Notes: generated from the sequence alone by a model not told the origin. A stretch of 64,000 nucleotides of DNA from Flavobacteriales bacterium (GCA_016715995.1 JADJXF010000019.1:54530-118529), one strand, 5' to 3'; positions 1 through 9,107 are shown, counted from the stretch's first letter. Program-made: numbers and translations.

Positions 1-1503
1 GGCTTCCATGCCATCCGCGCCGAACACATGCGTCCAAGCGCCGTTGAGGTAGCGGTTGCTGCCGTTGTCCTGCGCGCCGGCCATGATCAGATCGGGCAGC
101 AGCTCGCTTCCGCCGAGGCGGTAGAATTGCGTGATGTCCAGCCCCGCGCTGAGGTCATCCCAGGTGTCGCCGGCGTTGTCGCTCACGAAGATCCCGCCAT
201 CCGATCCGCAGAACAGCCGGCCGTCCAGGATGTCGAGCGAGTGGATGTCGGCGTGGGTGTAGCCGATGTCGGAGGGGAAGACCCAGTGCGATTGGATCTC
301 CCAGCTCAGCCCGCCATCGGTGCTCTTCCAGACGTTGATGCCGCCGACGTAAACGATGTCCGGATTCACCGGGTCCACGGCCAGGGCCATGTCGTACCAC
401 GCCTGGCCACCGCTATCATCGCCATCGTCGGCGTAGCAGAACAGGTTCGGCGAATCGGATTGAAGCGTGAAGCTGATGCCACCGTCGTTGCTGCGGTAGA
501 GGCCGAGGTAGCTGTTGTCGTTGTCATCCGAGCAGAGCGCATAGACGATCAACGGGTCGGCAGGCGTGACGGCTATCGCCATCCTCCCCACGAGGTTCGG
601 CGCCGGAAGCCCGTTGATGCCGGAGGTCGAGAACGCCTGAAGGCCATTGACGCTCCGGTAGAAACGATTGGTGGATGCGTAGGCAAGGGTGGTGTCGCCA
701 GGCATGAATTCCACATCGCGGAATGATCCGCTGCTCACCTGCTGCCAGCTGACGCCGCCGTCCAAGGTGCGCTGCAAGCCATTGCTGGCCGCGCACAGCA
801 TGGTCTGCGGGTCGTTCGGATGCATGCGCAGCGCGCGCGTGGTGCGCGATTGGGTGACGTTCCAGTTCAAGCCGGTGGTCTGCCAGGTGGCGCCGTGATC
901 GGTGCTCTTCAGCACGCCAGCGCTGTACGTATCGGAACCGTCGCCATCTCCCGTGGCAATGAAGAGCGTGCCTACGGAATCGGGATGCAGCGCGATGCCT
1001 GAGACGCCCATCGACGGCAGGTCGGTGAAGAGTGCATTCCACGTTGATCCGTTGTCCGCGCTCCGCCAGAGCCCGGCGCTCGGCGTGCCCGCATAGATCA
1101 CCTGCGGATTGAAGGGGTCGAGCGCCACCACGTTCACGCGCCCGTTGCCAGGGTTGTAAGAGGTACTCGTCCAGGTGCTCGGGCCCATGGGCGTCCATAC
1201 GGCCTCGTCGCGCTGGCCGCTCTTCATGGCACGCATCGCCCGCACCTCCTCCATGGCCGCGAGGAATACCGAGGGGTCCGGGCGATCGCCGCTGGGCCAG
1301 GTGCGCTGCTCCATGAACCAATACCAGCGGTTGAACTGCTTCCACCCCCGCCCTCGTTGATAGCTGCGCCCCTGCCATTCCTCATCAAAGGCGGCCTTCA
1401 CCTCCTGCAAATTGGACTCATCATCCAGCAACAGATCCACCCAGCGCTGTGCGGTGGCGTGGTGGATGCACGAGAAGGCGAGCAGTAAACTGAATAGGCG
1501 CAT
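1..1503 (-). CDS. Secreted Asp-box (BNR/sortilin-like) beta-propeller protein, C-terminus cut by window edge
   Basis: The reverse-strand frame is open from an ATG at 1503 to the window edge, giving 501 residues. It starts with a cleavable signal peptide of about 18 residues ending in ATAQ. The body has repeated Asp-box motifs: SADNGSTW, STDHGATW, TLDGGVSW, SNDGGISF, STDGGLSW and SDNAGDTW. These are typical of BNR or VPS10/sortilin-type propellers. In Bacteroidota such proteins are usually exported and carry a T9SS C-terminal domain; that end lies outside the window, so the secretion route is inferred. Substrate and role are unknown. It is divergent from mnmD. Confidence 0.85.
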   Translation of the reverse strand, partial: MRLFSLLLAFSCIHHATAQRWVDLLLDDESNLQEVKAAFDEEWQGRSYQRGRGWKQFNRWYWFMEQRTWPSGDRPDPSVFLAAMEEVRAMRAMKSGQRDEAVWTPMGPSTWTSTSYNPGNGRVNVVALDPFNPQVIYAGTPSAGLWRSADNGSTWNALFTDLPSMGVSGIALHPDSVGTLFIATGDGDGSDTYSAGVLKSTDHGATWQTTGLNWNVTQSRTTRALRMHPNDPQTMLCAASNGLQRTLDGGVSWQQVSSGSFRDVEFMPGDTTLAYASTNRFYRSVNGLQAFSTSGINGLPAPNLVGRMAIAVTPADPLIVYALCSDDNDNSYLGLYRSNDGGISFTLQSDSPNLFCYADDGDDSGGQAWYDMALAVDPVNPDIVYVGGINVWKSTDGGLSWEIQSHWVFPSDIGYTHADIHSLDILDGRLFCGSDGGIFVSDNAGDTWDDLSAGLDITQFYRLGGSELLPDLIMAGAQDNGSNRYLNGAWTHVFGADGMEA

Positions 1504-1515
1504 CAGTAGTCAGGC

Positions 1516-1523
1516 TAGGTTTG
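1516..1523 (+). promoter_or_regulatory. Putative -7 box TAGGTTTG upstream of mnmD
   Basis: This is an exact match to the Bacteroidota -7 consensus TAnnTTTG. It sits 56 nt upstream of the chosen mnmD ATG, in the gap between two divergent genes. No clear TTTG -33 box is visible at the usual spacing, so this rests on the -7 match and position alone. Confidence 0.4.
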
Positions 1524-1579
1524 CGAATGTAGTCCCCGCCCATCACAGGTGCGGACCGTTGAGTGATCCATCTGAGCCC

Positions 1580-2272
1580 ATGGCTGACGAAGGCACGACC
1601 CCATCATCGGCGCCCGTGCGCACCGGCGATGGCTCGTTCACGCTTACTTGGGGCGATGAGCATTACCACAGCCTGCATGGCGCCGTGCAGGAGAGCACGC
1701 ATGTGTTCATCAGGGCTGGGATAGAGTCCGTCGGCAAGACCCATGTGGATGTGCTTGAGATTGGCCTGGGTACTGGACTGAACCTCCTGCTCACATGGAT
1801 AAGATGCTTGGAAGGCAAGCTCACCGCGAGCTATCATGCGCTGGAACCCTATCCGTTGGGCGCGGAGCAGCTTTGTGCGTTGCGCCACGCAGAGGACCTT
1901 GCCTGGCCCGGGTTGCACGAGCCCTTCATCGCGCTGATGACTGGACCGCGCAGCAACTGGCAGGAAGCCCATGGCGGCCTGCGCTTCAAGGTGAGCGGAC
2001 AAGATGTGCGGGCCTTCGATGAGCACGCTTGCTGCGATGTGATCTACTTCGATGCCTTCGCGCCGCGCTTCCAGCCCGAGTTGTGGACGCAGGAGGTATT
2101 CGAGCGCATGCATCACGCGTTGCGGCCCGGTGGTCTCCTCGTGACCTATTGCGCGAAGGGCGATGTGCGGCGCGCGATGATCGCGGCGGGCTTCACTGTC
2201 GAGCGGCTGCCGGGGCCTCCCGGGGAAAAGGGAGATGCTGCGGGCGACGAAGCCTTTCGGATGAATCGGTAG
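1580..2272 (+). CDS. mnmD: MnmD-type tRNA (5-methylaminomethyl-2-thiouridine) methyltransferase
   Basis: A 230-residue protein of the DUF752/MnmD family, which uses SAM to methylate the wobble uridine side chain (nm5 to mnm5) of certain tRNAs. The SAM motif LEIGLGTGLN is at residues 59-68, and the family hallmark FDAFAPRFQPELW is near residues 157-169. In proteobacteria this domain is fused to the FAD oxidase domain MnmC1; here it stands alone, as is usual in Bacteroidota. I chose the ATG at 1580 because the longer upstream extension in this frame runs back into the divergent neighbour and looks non-coding. Confidence 0.88.
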   Translation: MADEGTTPSSAPVRTGDGSFTLTWGDEHYHSLHGAVQESTHVFIRAGIESVGKTHVDVLEIGLGTGLNLLLTWIRCLEGKLTASYHALEPYPLGAEQLCALRHAEDLAWPGLHEPFIALMTGPRSNWQEAHGGLRFKVSGQDVRAFDEHACCDVIYFDAFAPRFQPELWTQEVFERMHHALRPGGLLVTYCAKGDVRRAMIAAGFTVERLPGPPGEKGDAAGDEAFRMNR

Positions 2273-2283
2273 GGCTCAGGCGA

Positions 2284-2937
2284 TCACGCCTTCACCGTGC
2301 CGCCCCAATTCGCGGGATCTTTGCGCCATTCGTTCAGCGGCAGCAGGTCCTTCTCGGTGATGTACTCATCGCGCAGCGCCTGGTCCACCAGCACGCTGTA
2401 GTTCGTGAGGGAATGCAAATGGACCTTGGCCTTCGCGAACGCCTTTGCGGCCTCGTCGAAGCCGTAGGTGAAGATGCTCACCATCCCCTTCACATCGCAG
2501 CCTTCCTCGCGCAGGGCTTGCACAGCGTTGAGGCTGCTCTGTCCCGTGCTCACCAAATCCTCCACCACCACCACGCTACGGCCCACGGTGAGGTCGCCTT
2601 CCACCTGGTTCTTCATGCCATGGTCCTTCACGCCGCTGCGCACATAGATGAAGGGCAGGCCCAGGTCGTGCGCCACCAGCGCGCCATGCGCGATGCCGCC
2701 CGTGGCCACCCCGGCGATCATGTCCGGTCGGCCGAACTCGCTGTTGATGATGTGCACGAACTGCTGGCGGATGAATGTCCGAACGGCGGGATGAGAGAGT
2801 GTCTTGCGGTTGTCGCAGTAGATCGGGCTCTTCCAACCGCTGGCCCAAGTGAAGGGCTTCTTCGGGCTAAGTTTGACGGCCTTGATCTGCAGCAGGAACT
2901 CGGCCACCTTGAGTGCGGGATCGAGCGGTGATGCCAT
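2284..2937 (-). CDS. pyrE: Orotate phosphoribosyltransferase
   Basis: A 217-residue enzyme of de novo pyrimidine synthesis that joins orotate and PRPP to form OMP in the cytoplasm. The PRPP loop VVVVEDLVSTGQS is at about residues 122-134. The N-terminal stretch FTWASGWKSPIYCDNRKTL is highly typical of the Bacteroidota PyrE family. The start at MASPLD matches the usual N-terminus length. A TACTTTCG box lies only 4 nt upstream of this ATG, so the transcript may be leaderless. It converges with mnmD and is divergent from the NUDIX gene. Confidence 0.95.
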   Translation of the reverse strand: MASPLDPALKVAEFLLQIKAVKLSPKKPFTWASGWKSPIYCDNRKTLSHPAVRTFIRQQFVHIINSEFGRPDMIAGVATGGIAHGALVAHDLGLPFIYVRSGVKDHGMKNQVEGDLTVGRSVVVVEDLVSTGQSSLNAVQALREEGCDVKGMVSIFTYGFDEAAKAFAKAKVHLHSLTNYSVLVDQALRDEYITEKDLLPLNEWRKDPANWGGTVKA

Positions 2938-2941
2938 GCGG

Positions 2942-2949
2942 CGAAAGTA
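2942..2949 (-). promoter_or_regulatory. Putative -7 box TACTTTCG of pyrE, leaderless arrangement
   Basis: Read on the minus strand this is TACTTTCG, one base from the TAnnTTTG consensus. It is followed after 4 nt by the pyrE ATG. The same box and nearly the same spacing recur before the PLP enzyme at 29451. Confidence 0.45.
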
Positions 2950-2959
2950 CACGGTTTGG

Positions 2960-3430
2960 ATGGAGGGGCAGGCGCGCATCATGCATGAAGGCGCCGAGTG
3001 GGAGGCATTCCGAGCAGACTACAAGTTCGTGCTTGCCGCTGGCGGCGCCGTTACCGATGAGCGCGGCCGCTTGCTCGTGATCAAGCGTTGGGGCAAATGG
3101 GATCTGCCCAAAGGCAAGGTGGATGAAGGAGAGGAGATCGAGGCCGCTGCGCTGCGCGAAGTGAACGAGGAGTGCGGATTGAGAACGCTCCGCATCACAG
3201 AGCCCATGCCTTCAACCTGGCACACATACGCGCGGAAAGGCAGGGCGCACCTAAAGTGCACCCACTGGTTCTTCATGCGCGGCTCCTCCGCAGAGCCGCT
3301 TGTTCCGCAGCACGAAGAAGACATCGAGGAAGTGAAGTGGGTGGAACGCGCGGAGGTGGAGGCCATCGCGCGGGCGAGTTATCCTTCGCTGCGGGTGGTG
3401 TTCGACGCGTGGCTGGCGATGGAGGCCTGA
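2960..3430 (+). CDS. NUDIX hydrolase
   Basis: About 156 residues with a complete Nudix box (G-x5-E-x7-REVNEECG) at residues 52-74, so it should hydrolyse a nucleoside diphosphate linked to another group. The true substrate cannot be read from the sequence. The start is uncertain. An upstream ATG at 2936 would add eight residues that look protein-like (RRKYTVW) but would overlap the pyrE start codon; a third ATG at 2981 follows a purine-rich stretch. It is divergent from pyrE and converges with the thioredoxin gene. Confidence 0.85.
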   Translation: MEGQARIMHEGAEWEAFRADYKFVLAAGGAVTDERGRLLVIKRWGKWDLPKGKVDEGEEIEAAALREVNEECGLRTLRITEPMPSTWHTYARKGRAHLKCTHWFFMRGSSAEPLVPQHEEDIEEVKWVERAEVEAIARASYPSLRVVFDAWLAMEA

Positions 3431-3438
3431 GCCGATCG

Positions 3439-4941
3439 TCAGTCGTCCCACACCCTCAGCCGGCTCCCTTTCTCCGCTTCGGCCTTTGCGCGATGGAAAT
3501 GCGCGCCCAGGCCCCGACTCGGGAGCGGAGCGGGCGAATGCGCCAGGATGCCATCGTTCAGGAGGTACACCGCAGGCAGGTTGCGGATGCGGAGGTCATC
3601 GCGCAGCTGCAGCTCGGCTTGCGCGCGGAGCCAGCGGAAATCCATGCCCGGATGCGCCTTCACGTACGCGCGCATCGCCTCGGGATCCTGGTCCAGGCTG
3701 ATGGCGATGATGGGCACGAGCGTTTTGTATTCCGCATGCAGCTGCTCCATGCCCTGCATCTCCAGGTCGCAATAGCTGCACCAGCTGGCGGTGAAGACCA
3801 CGCATACCGGTCCGTTCAGCATCGAGTCGATCTGCACGTCGCGGCCACGCAGGTCCTCCAACCGCATCGGCGGGAAGCGCTCGCCCACGCGCATTGCCGT
3901 CAGGTCCCAGAGCATGTTCGCGGCGATGAGGCGATGCTCCGGATAGGATGACCGCTCGCTCACGGACTTGAGCATCGCTTCGGCGCCCGCGCGCTGCACG
4001 ACCTTCCCATGATACTGCTGGTAGAGAAGGTCGATCATCACCAGCTCGCAGCGGCGATCATCGTCCTTCAGGAAATCGTTTCGGGCGAGGAGCGCCTTCA
4101 GGCTGTCCGGGTCGCCGTGCTCGAACGCGCGCGTGAGCGCTCCGGCATCGGTCTGCTGCGCGAGCAGGAGGTGCTCCGCGTAGAAGGTGCGCAGGAAGCG
4201 CACGAGTTCGGGGTCATCGTACACGATTGCACGGTCTTTCACGTATGCTGCGAACTGCTCCGCCTCATTCACACGGGGGCCATGTCGGAGGCCCGCGAAA
4301 CTGCTCGTGAGGTAGTGCGCGAACCAGGGATCCCACACCTCGCGGTAGAAGTGGCGCACCTTCCGCTCGAAGCTGTCCACGCGCGCCTTGCTCCATGTTG
4401 GCATCACGAAAAGTGTGGGCGGCCTGCGCACGCTATCAGCCGGTGCGCCCGCATCCTTGCGTTGCACGCCCACGGCCTGCATGCCTGCCGCTTGATCCGT
4501 GGCGAGGTCCTCGCTCACGAAGCCATCGATGCGGGCGTTCAGGTCGCTCGTGAGCGCATTCACGTCCAGTGGATCGAGGTCGTGGAACAAAAGACTGGTG
4601 CGCGTGGTGCCGCTCAGGCTGCGCGCTGTTCCGGGGGCGGGTGGCAGGAACTCGACCGTGTACGATGCGCCGGGCCGGGCGTACAGATCCGCGAAGACCT
4701 CGCCAATCCGCAACCTCAATTTGGTCGTGCCGGTAACGGGCGCGGCAAGCGCGGCCTTTCCATCATCGGCGATGAGCGCGCTGGCGATGCGTGAGGTGCG
4801 CAACGTGAACAGGTCATCGTAGCGGTACAGCAGCACGGGTTGGCCGGCGTAGCGAGGGGCCAGGACATTGATCTGTACCTCCTGTGCAAAGGCCGAGAGC
4901 GTGAGCAGCAATGTGAACGGTAGCAGAATGCCCCTCTTCAT
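3439..4941 (-). CDS. TlpA-like exported thioredoxin-fold protein
   Basis: A 500-residue protein with a signal peptide (MKRGILLPFTLLLTLSAFAQ) and a C-terminal thioredoxin/AhpC-TSA-like domain. The redox motif CSYC sits at about residues 388-391 after FTASW, and the cis-proline loop NLPAVYLL lies near residue 455. The roughly 350-residue N-terminal part resembles the beta-rich plus helical extension common in Bacteroidota TlpA-family proteins. It probably acts in the periplasm as a thiol-disulfide oxidoreductase. Its ATG overlaps the coaD stop by 4 nt, so it is the last gene of a translationally coupled operon. Confidence 0.85.
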   Translation of the reverse strand: MKRGILLPFTLLLTLSAFAQEVQINVLAPRYAGQPVLLYRYDDLFTLRTSRIASALIADDGKAALAAPVTGTTKLRLRIGEVFADLYARPGASYTVEFLPPAPGTARSLSGTTRTSLLFHDLDPLDVNALTSDLNARIDGFVSEDLATDQAAGMQAVGVQRKDAGAPADSVRRPPTLFVMPTWSKARVDSFERKVRHFYREVWDPWFAHYLTSSFAGLRHGPRVNEAEQFAAYVKDRAIVYDDPELVRFLRTFYAEHLLLAQQTDAGALTRAFEHGDPDSLKALLARNDFLKDDDRRCELVMIDLLYQQYHGKVVQRAGAEAMLKSVSERSSYPEHRLIAANMLWDLTAMRVGERFPPMRLEDLRGRDVQIDSMLNGPVCVVFTASWCSYCDLEMQGMEQLHAEYKTLVPIIAISLDQDPEAMRAYVKAHPGMDFRWLRAQAELQLRDDLRIRNLPAVYLLNDGILAHSPAPLPSRGLGAHFHRAKAEAEKGSRLRVWDD

Positions 4942-5402
4942 GGCGTTTGGTGCATGTCCATCGGGACGAACGCGGAGACGTTGGCCTTATTGGCGATCAG
5001 CTCGCGCACGATCGTGCTGCTGATGTGCGCGTGCTCGGGAGCTGAAGGCAGGAAGATGGTCTCCACAGCGGCCAATTGGCGGTTCATCAGCGCGATGCTC
5101 CGCTCGTAGCCGTGATCGGTGCTGTTGCGCAGGCCGCGCAGGATGTAACCCGCGCCGACGCGCTTGCACAAATCAACAGTGAGGCCCTCGAAGGCGATCA
5201 CCTCCACCTTCGGCTCATCCCTGAACACCTCCTTCGCCCAGCCCGTGCGCTCGGCCTCGGAGAACATGGTGCGCTTGGTGGTGTTCACCCCGATGCCGAT
5301 GATGAGCCGACTGAACAACGGCAGCGCGCGGCGCACGATGCTCACATGGCCGATGGTGATCGGGTCGAAGGTGCCGGGGAAGACGGCGATGGGGGCGCTC
5401 AT
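4938..5402 (-). CDS. coaD: Phosphopantetheine adenylyltransferase
   Basis: A 154-residue nucleotidyltransferase for the penultimate step of coenzyme A synthesis, transferring AMP from ATP to 4'-phosphopantetheine. The N-terminal motif GTFDPITIGH (residues 10-19) carries the nucleotidyl-transferase signature. The C-terminal ISSTIVRE motif is also in place. Length matches the family. It overlaps rsmD upstream (ATGA) and the thioredoxin gene downstream by 4 nt each. The rsmD-coaD pairing is common in bacteria. Confidence 0.95.
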   Translation of the reverse strand: MSAPIAVFPGTFDPITIGHVSIVRRALPLFSRLIIGIGVNTTKRTMFSEAERTGWAKEVFRDEPKVEVIAFEGLTVDLCKRVGAGYILRGLRNSTDHGYERSIALMNRQLAAVETIFLPSAPEHAHISSTIVRELIANKANVSAFVPMDMHQTP

Positions 5403-5947
5403 GCGGTGGGGGCTGGTGGTGCGAAGAAGCTGAACTGCACCAGTCCGTAGGACCGCTGCCGCTTGAAGCCGGGCAGGTGGGCGAGGCTCACCTTGTCCAT
5501 GTGCTCCACGATCAGCAGGCCGTCGGTGCCGAGCAGCCCGGCTTGAAGCACCAAGGTAGGGATGCGCTCGATGCCCTCCATCGCGAAAGGTGGATCGGCG
5601 AACACGATGTCATAGACGCCGCGCTGCGCATTCACGAAGGTGAACACGTCGCTCTTCACCATGCGCCAACGCTGCTCATCGAGGTCCCGTGCCGTTCGTT
5701 GCATGAAATCGAACAGGCGCCGGTCGCTCTCCACGCTGATCACCTCATCGGCGCCCCGCGAGAGGAACTCCAGCGAGAGGTTGCCGGTGCCGGCGAAGAG
5801 ATCGAGCACGCGGATGCCCTCGAGCGGCACGGTGTGATGCAGCACATTGAAGAGGCCCTCCTTCGCGAAATCGGTGGTGGGCCTGGCGTCGATTCCCGGC
5901 GGCGGATGCAGGCGCCGGTTGCGGTATCGGCCGCCTATGACACGCAT
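5399..5947 (-). CDS. rsmD: 16S rRNA (guanine-966 N2)-methyltransferase RsmD
   Basis: A 182-residue SAM-dependent methyltransferase that modifies 16S rRNA in the small subunit. The family N-terminus MRVIGGRYRNRRL fixes the start at 5947. The SAM motif LDLFAGTGNLSLEFLSRGA follows, and the catalytic motif DPPF is in VFADPPFAMEG. The ATG lies 13 nt inside the end of the DUF3822 gene and the stop overlaps the coaD start, so all three are likely co-translated. Confidence 0.94.
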   Translation of the reverse strand: MRVIGGRYRNRRLHPPPGIDARPTTDFAKEGLFNVLHHTVPLEGIRVLDLFAGTGNLSLEFLSRGADEVISVESDRRLFDFMQRTARDLDEQRWRMVKSDVFTFVNAQRGVYDIVFADPPFAMEGIERIPTLVLQAGLLGTDGLLIVEHMDKVSLAHLPGFKRQRSYGLVQFSFFAPPAPTA

Positions 5948-6741
5948 GCGAACTGCTCGGTGAGGGCCAGCCAGCGCGAAGCGTCGTTGATGGTCGCGTC
6001 GGAGGGTGATCCCTGCTGCATTGGACCAGCCTCCTCGGCCAAGGCGAAATAGCGGTGCAGCAAGCTGACCTCGTGCGCGGCGAGGTGCGTGCCGCCATGC
6101 AGGACACGCACGCTGGCGGGAGACAGGCCGCAACCATCGGCGGCGAGCAGCGCGAAGTAGAGCAGGTCCTGCGAGCTGCGGGCCGGGTAGGTGTTGCTCA
6201 GCAGCAATCGGCCGGCCTGCGCCATCGCCACATCCAAGCGGTCGTGGCTGCGGTGCAGGAGCATCACCGGTCCTCCCATCGAGCGGGCCAGCGCACCACG
6301 CAGCATCAGGGAACAGAGCGGGACCGGGCGCGCGTTAGGGTAGCGGTCAAGCACCTGCCGCTCGTGCTCATCGTCGTGCACGTAGATGCAGGTGGCGCCG
6401 ATGTCGGGCACGGGCTCATCGCGCAGCGCGCCCGTTGGAAGCCCGCCGTGAACGAGGCTGAGGTGGTGCGGCTCGGAGCCGGGCTCCAGGGCACCTTCCG
6501 GAACCAAGGTGCTCCATTCGGGCAAGGTCACGAACGAAACCGAGACGGGATGCGCTGGCAAAGTCGCCGCATCGAGCGCCGAGACCCCGTGCGCCCACTG
6601 CAAGGCGACCACCTGGCCATCCTCCACGGCGTGGGCAGCCCACGCACGGAGTTCCCCCGCTACGAGCAAGCTCAGATGCCAAGCGCGCTCCTGCGCGGGG
6701 ACATAGCGAGAGGCGGTCCACGATCCCTGATCCATTGCCAT
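5935..6741 (-). CDS. DUF3822 family protein
   Basis: About 268 residues. It resembles the DUF3822 family found almost only in Bacteroidota, normally just upstream of rsmD as here. Family members have an actin-like fold in profile searches but no proven function. I chose the ATG at 6741 (MAMDQGS); 6735 is also possible. The longer upstream reading overlaps the preceding gene and has no ATG-linked signal. It sits second in the 7523-3439 operon, 29 nt after the membrane-protein gene. Confidence 0.75.
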   Translation of the reverse strand: MAMDQGSWTASRYVPAQERAWHLSLLVAGELRAWAAHAVEDGQVVALQWAHGVSALDAATLPAHPVSVSFVTLPEWSTLVPEGALEPGSEPHHLSLVHGGLPTGALRDEPVPDIGATCIYVHDDEHERQVLDRYPNARPVPLCSLMLRGALARSMGGPVMLLHRSHDRLDVAMAQAGRLLLSNTYPARSSQDLLYFALLAADGCGLSPASVRVLHGGTHLAAHEVSLLHRYFALAEEAGPMQQGSPSDATINDASRWLALTEQFACVS

Positions 6742-6770
6742 TCGGTCTTGCGGCCAACGGGCCGCTAGGG

Positions 6771-7523
6771 TCAATCGCCCGTCCAGTTGCCGGCAAGGGT
6801 GGCCTTCTCCAGGCTGCCGAACATCAGCGTATCGCCGACCACCAACGGTGTGGGATCCTTGCACACCACCACAGGCGTGTTGCGTCCCGAAGAGGTTATC
6901 ATGCCTGCGGTGAGCAGGAAGGGTTTGCCGGACACCGGCGATTGGATGAACGTGGCAGGGTCGAAGGGATAGACCCGCCCTTCCATGGCCTTGCTGGTAC
7001 GGAAGGTGGAATCGAGCACCGGCACCCGGATGGTGTCGCGCACGATCAGCTTCAACTCGAGCGCCGCCCGTTCGGTAAGCGTGTCGGGCACTTGGCCGAT
7101 AGCGCGGATCATCGGATAGGTGCCGCTCTTCACGAACTCCTGCAGCACCTGCAGGTTGCCGGTGTAGACGCCATTCGCCTCCTTGTATTTCTCCTGCGCC
7201 TTGCGGATGTCCTTCAGCCCCTGCACGATCTTGGAGTCATAGGCACTCTTCTCCTTGCGGAACTCAAGCACCTCGGCAACCGAGCGGTAGTTCCGGAATG
7301 CCAGGAACAAAGAAGCCACGAGGCACAGCATGCCGATCGCCAGGCCGGCCTTCCGGGTGATCATGCCGAGTTGCAGCAGCAAGGAGATCACGCCGGTGAG
7401 GAGCGTCAGGAAAGCGCCCAGCTTCACCCAGGTGTTCTGCCCCGAGATGAGGGAGAGTAGCAGCACGGCGCCGCCAAGGATGATCAACAGGACTGGGAAG
7501 ACATATCCGCCAATGCTCTTCAT
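6771..7523 (-). CDS. Hypothetical membrane protein with N-terminal transmembrane segments
   Basis: A 250-residue protein with about three hydrophobic helices in the first 80 residues (GYVFPVLLIILGGAVLLL; LGAFLTLLTGVISLLL; LAIGMLCLVASLFLAF). A helical linker (residues ~85-120, rich in K and E) and a roughly 130-residue soluble domain follow. The helix-then-domain layout, with AQEKYKEANGVYTGNLQVL, is loosely reminiscent of type II pseudopilins. I do not recognise a named family. It is the first gene of the operon leading to rsmD and coaD, with an exact TAnnTTTG promoter match upstream. Confidence 0.7.
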   Translation of the reverse strand: MKSIGGYVFPVLLIILGGAVLLLSLISGQNTWVKLGAFLTLLTGVISLLLQLGMITRKAGLAIGMLCLVASLFLAFRNYRSVAEVLEFRKEKSAYDSKIVQGLKDIRKAQEKYKEANGVYTGNLQVLQEFVKSGTYPMIRAIGQVPDTLTERAALELKLIVRDTIRVPVLDSTFRTSKAMEGRVYPFDPATFIQSPVSGKPFLLTAGMITSSGRNTPVVVCKDPTPLVVGDTLMFGSLEKATLAGNWTGD

Positions 7524-7554
7524 GATGGTTGCTGGAAAGGCCCGTGAAGGCGGT

Positions 7555-7562
7555 CAAAAGTA
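7555..7562 (-). promoter_or_regulatory. Putative -7 box TACTTTTG for the 7523-3439 operon
   Basis: An exact minus-strand match to TAnnTTTG, 31 nt upstream of the ATG at 7523. It lies in the gap shared with the divergent helicase gene. This is the only good promoter candidate before the five overlapping genes. Confidence 0.5.
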
Positions 7563-7622
7563 GAATAATTTCACCCCGTGCCCGGGCGCGATGGCTGCCT
7601 CGCCGGAGCCGTTGCCTCACTG

Positions 7623-9092
7623 ATGTCCCCCGCTGCGGGCAAGCCCCTCACCGACCTCGCCCACTTGTTGCGCGGAGCATTCGCGCATGAGGCCACGGCG
7701 GGCCAGGAACGGGCCATCGAGGCCATCGCGCGGCTGCTCGCCACCGACCGTGAGCACGCCACGCTGGTCCTTCGCGGCTACGCTGGAACGGGCAAGACCA
7801 CCTTGGTGGGCGCATTGGTGAAGGTGCTGGCCCGCGAGCGCTTGCCCATGGTGCTGTTGGCGCCCACAGGTCGTGCGGCCAAGGTGCTCGGCGCGCATGC
7901 CGGCCGGGAGGCCAGCACGATTCATCGGCGCATCTACCGGGTAGGTGATGGTGAGGACGGTCCTGGCGTGAGCCTGACGCCGAACAAGGAAGCTGGCGCT
8001 CTCTTCATCGTGGATGAGGCCAGCATGATCGGGCCGGGCAGCGAAGGCGCCTTCGGGGACCGCGACCTGCTGCGCGATCTCATCGAGCACGCCTTCGCCG
8101 CGCCGCGCTGCAAGCTGCTGCTCATCGGTGATCCCGCGCAGCTCCCGCCGGTCGGCAGCGACCACAGCCCAGCGCTGAGCGTGAAGGACCTGCGCGCGCT
8201 CGGCCTTGCCGCAGGCGTAGTGGATCTTACGGAAGTAGTGCGTCAGGCGGAGGCTTCCGGCATCCTGCTCAACGCGACCGCGCTGCGCGAGACGCTGGGC
8301 GCATCGGTCGCTCTGGGCGAGACGGCCCCCGACGCGCAGAAGACGCCGACGGCCATCGCCGTCCCCCGCTTCACGGCATTCCCCGATGTTGTGCGCATCG
8401 ATGGGCACGACCTGCAGGACGCACTGGAATCGGCCTATGCGCGCGAGGGCGACGATGAGGTGTGCGTGATCTGCCGGAGCAACAAGCGTGCGTATCTCTA
8501 CAACCAACAAGTGCGCGCTCGCATCCACGGGTACGAGGAGGAAGTGAGCCCGGGCGACCGGCTCATGGTGGTGCGCAACAATTACCTGTGGGCCGGACTG
8601 AACGGCAAGCCTTCGTTGATCGCCAACGGCGAGCAGGTGCTGGTGAAACGCCTGCACCGCGAGGAGGGACGCTACGGTTTGCGCTTCGCGGACATGACCA
8701 TCGGCTGGTGGAACGGCAACGAGGAGCGTGAGCTGGAGGTGAAGGTGATGCTGGATACGCTGGCCAGCGAAGGACCGGCGTTGCCGCAGCCACGCATGAA
8801 GCTCCTGGCGCAATCGGTGCTGGCAGGTGTCGAAGCGCGCACGCGAGGTCAGCGCTTCAAGCTGCTGCGCGAGGATCCGTACGCGAACGCGCTGCAGGTG
8901 AAGTACGCGTACGCGGTCACCGGGCACAAGGCGCAGGGCGGGCAGTGGCGCGCCGTCTTCGTCGATCAGGGCTACGTCACCGAGGAGATGATCGACCGCG
9001 AGTATGTCCGGTGGCTCTATACCGCCGTCACCCGCGCCAGCCATCAATTGTACCTGCTCAACTTCCACCCGCGCTTCTGGGGCGAGGAGTGA
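7623..9092 (+). CDS. RecD-like superfamily 1 helicase/ATPase (AAA family)
   Basis: About 489 residues. Walker A GYAGTGKTT is at residues 52-60 and Walker B with helicase motif II is in FIVDEASMIG near 135. The RecD-type motif GDPAQLPPVG follows, and the C-terminal UvrD_C_2 signatures are AVTGHKAQGGQW and WLYTAVTRA. It should unwind DNA or RNA using ATP. It lacks the RecBC-binding N-terminal domain of true RecD, so its partner is unknown. I prefer the ATG at 7623 over an in-frame GTG at 7578. Confidence 0.85.
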   Translation: MSPAAGKPLTDLAHLLRGAFAHEATAGQERAIEAIARLLATDREHATLVLRGYAGTGKTTLVGALVKVLARERLPMVLLAPTGRAAKVLGAHAGREASTIHRRIYRVGDGEDGPGVSLTPNKEAGALFIVDEASMIGPGSEGAFGDRDLLRDLIEHAFAAPRCKLLLIGDPAQLPPVGSDHSPALSVKDLRALGLAAGVVDLTEVVRQAEASGILLNATALRETLGASVALGETAPDAQKTPTAIAVPRFTAFPDVVRIDGHDLQDALESAYAREGDDEVCVICRSNKRAYLYNQQVRARIHGYEEEVSPGDRLMVVRNNYLWAGLNGKPSLIANGEQVLVKRLHREEGRYGLRFADMTIGWWNGNEERELEVKVMLDTLASEGPALPQPRMKLLAQSVLAGVEARTRGQRFKLLREDPYANALQVKYAYAVTGHKAQGGQWRAVFVDQGYVTEEMIDREYVRWLYTAVTRASHQLYLLNFHPRFWGEE

Positions 9093-9107
9093 GCGGCGCC
9101 GTCGTGG

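Noticed and set aside
7617..9068. Open frame of 483 codons antisense to the helicase gene
   Set aside because: Product is rich in His, Arg and Gln with no domain; it mirrors the codon pattern of the helicase with its clear motifs.
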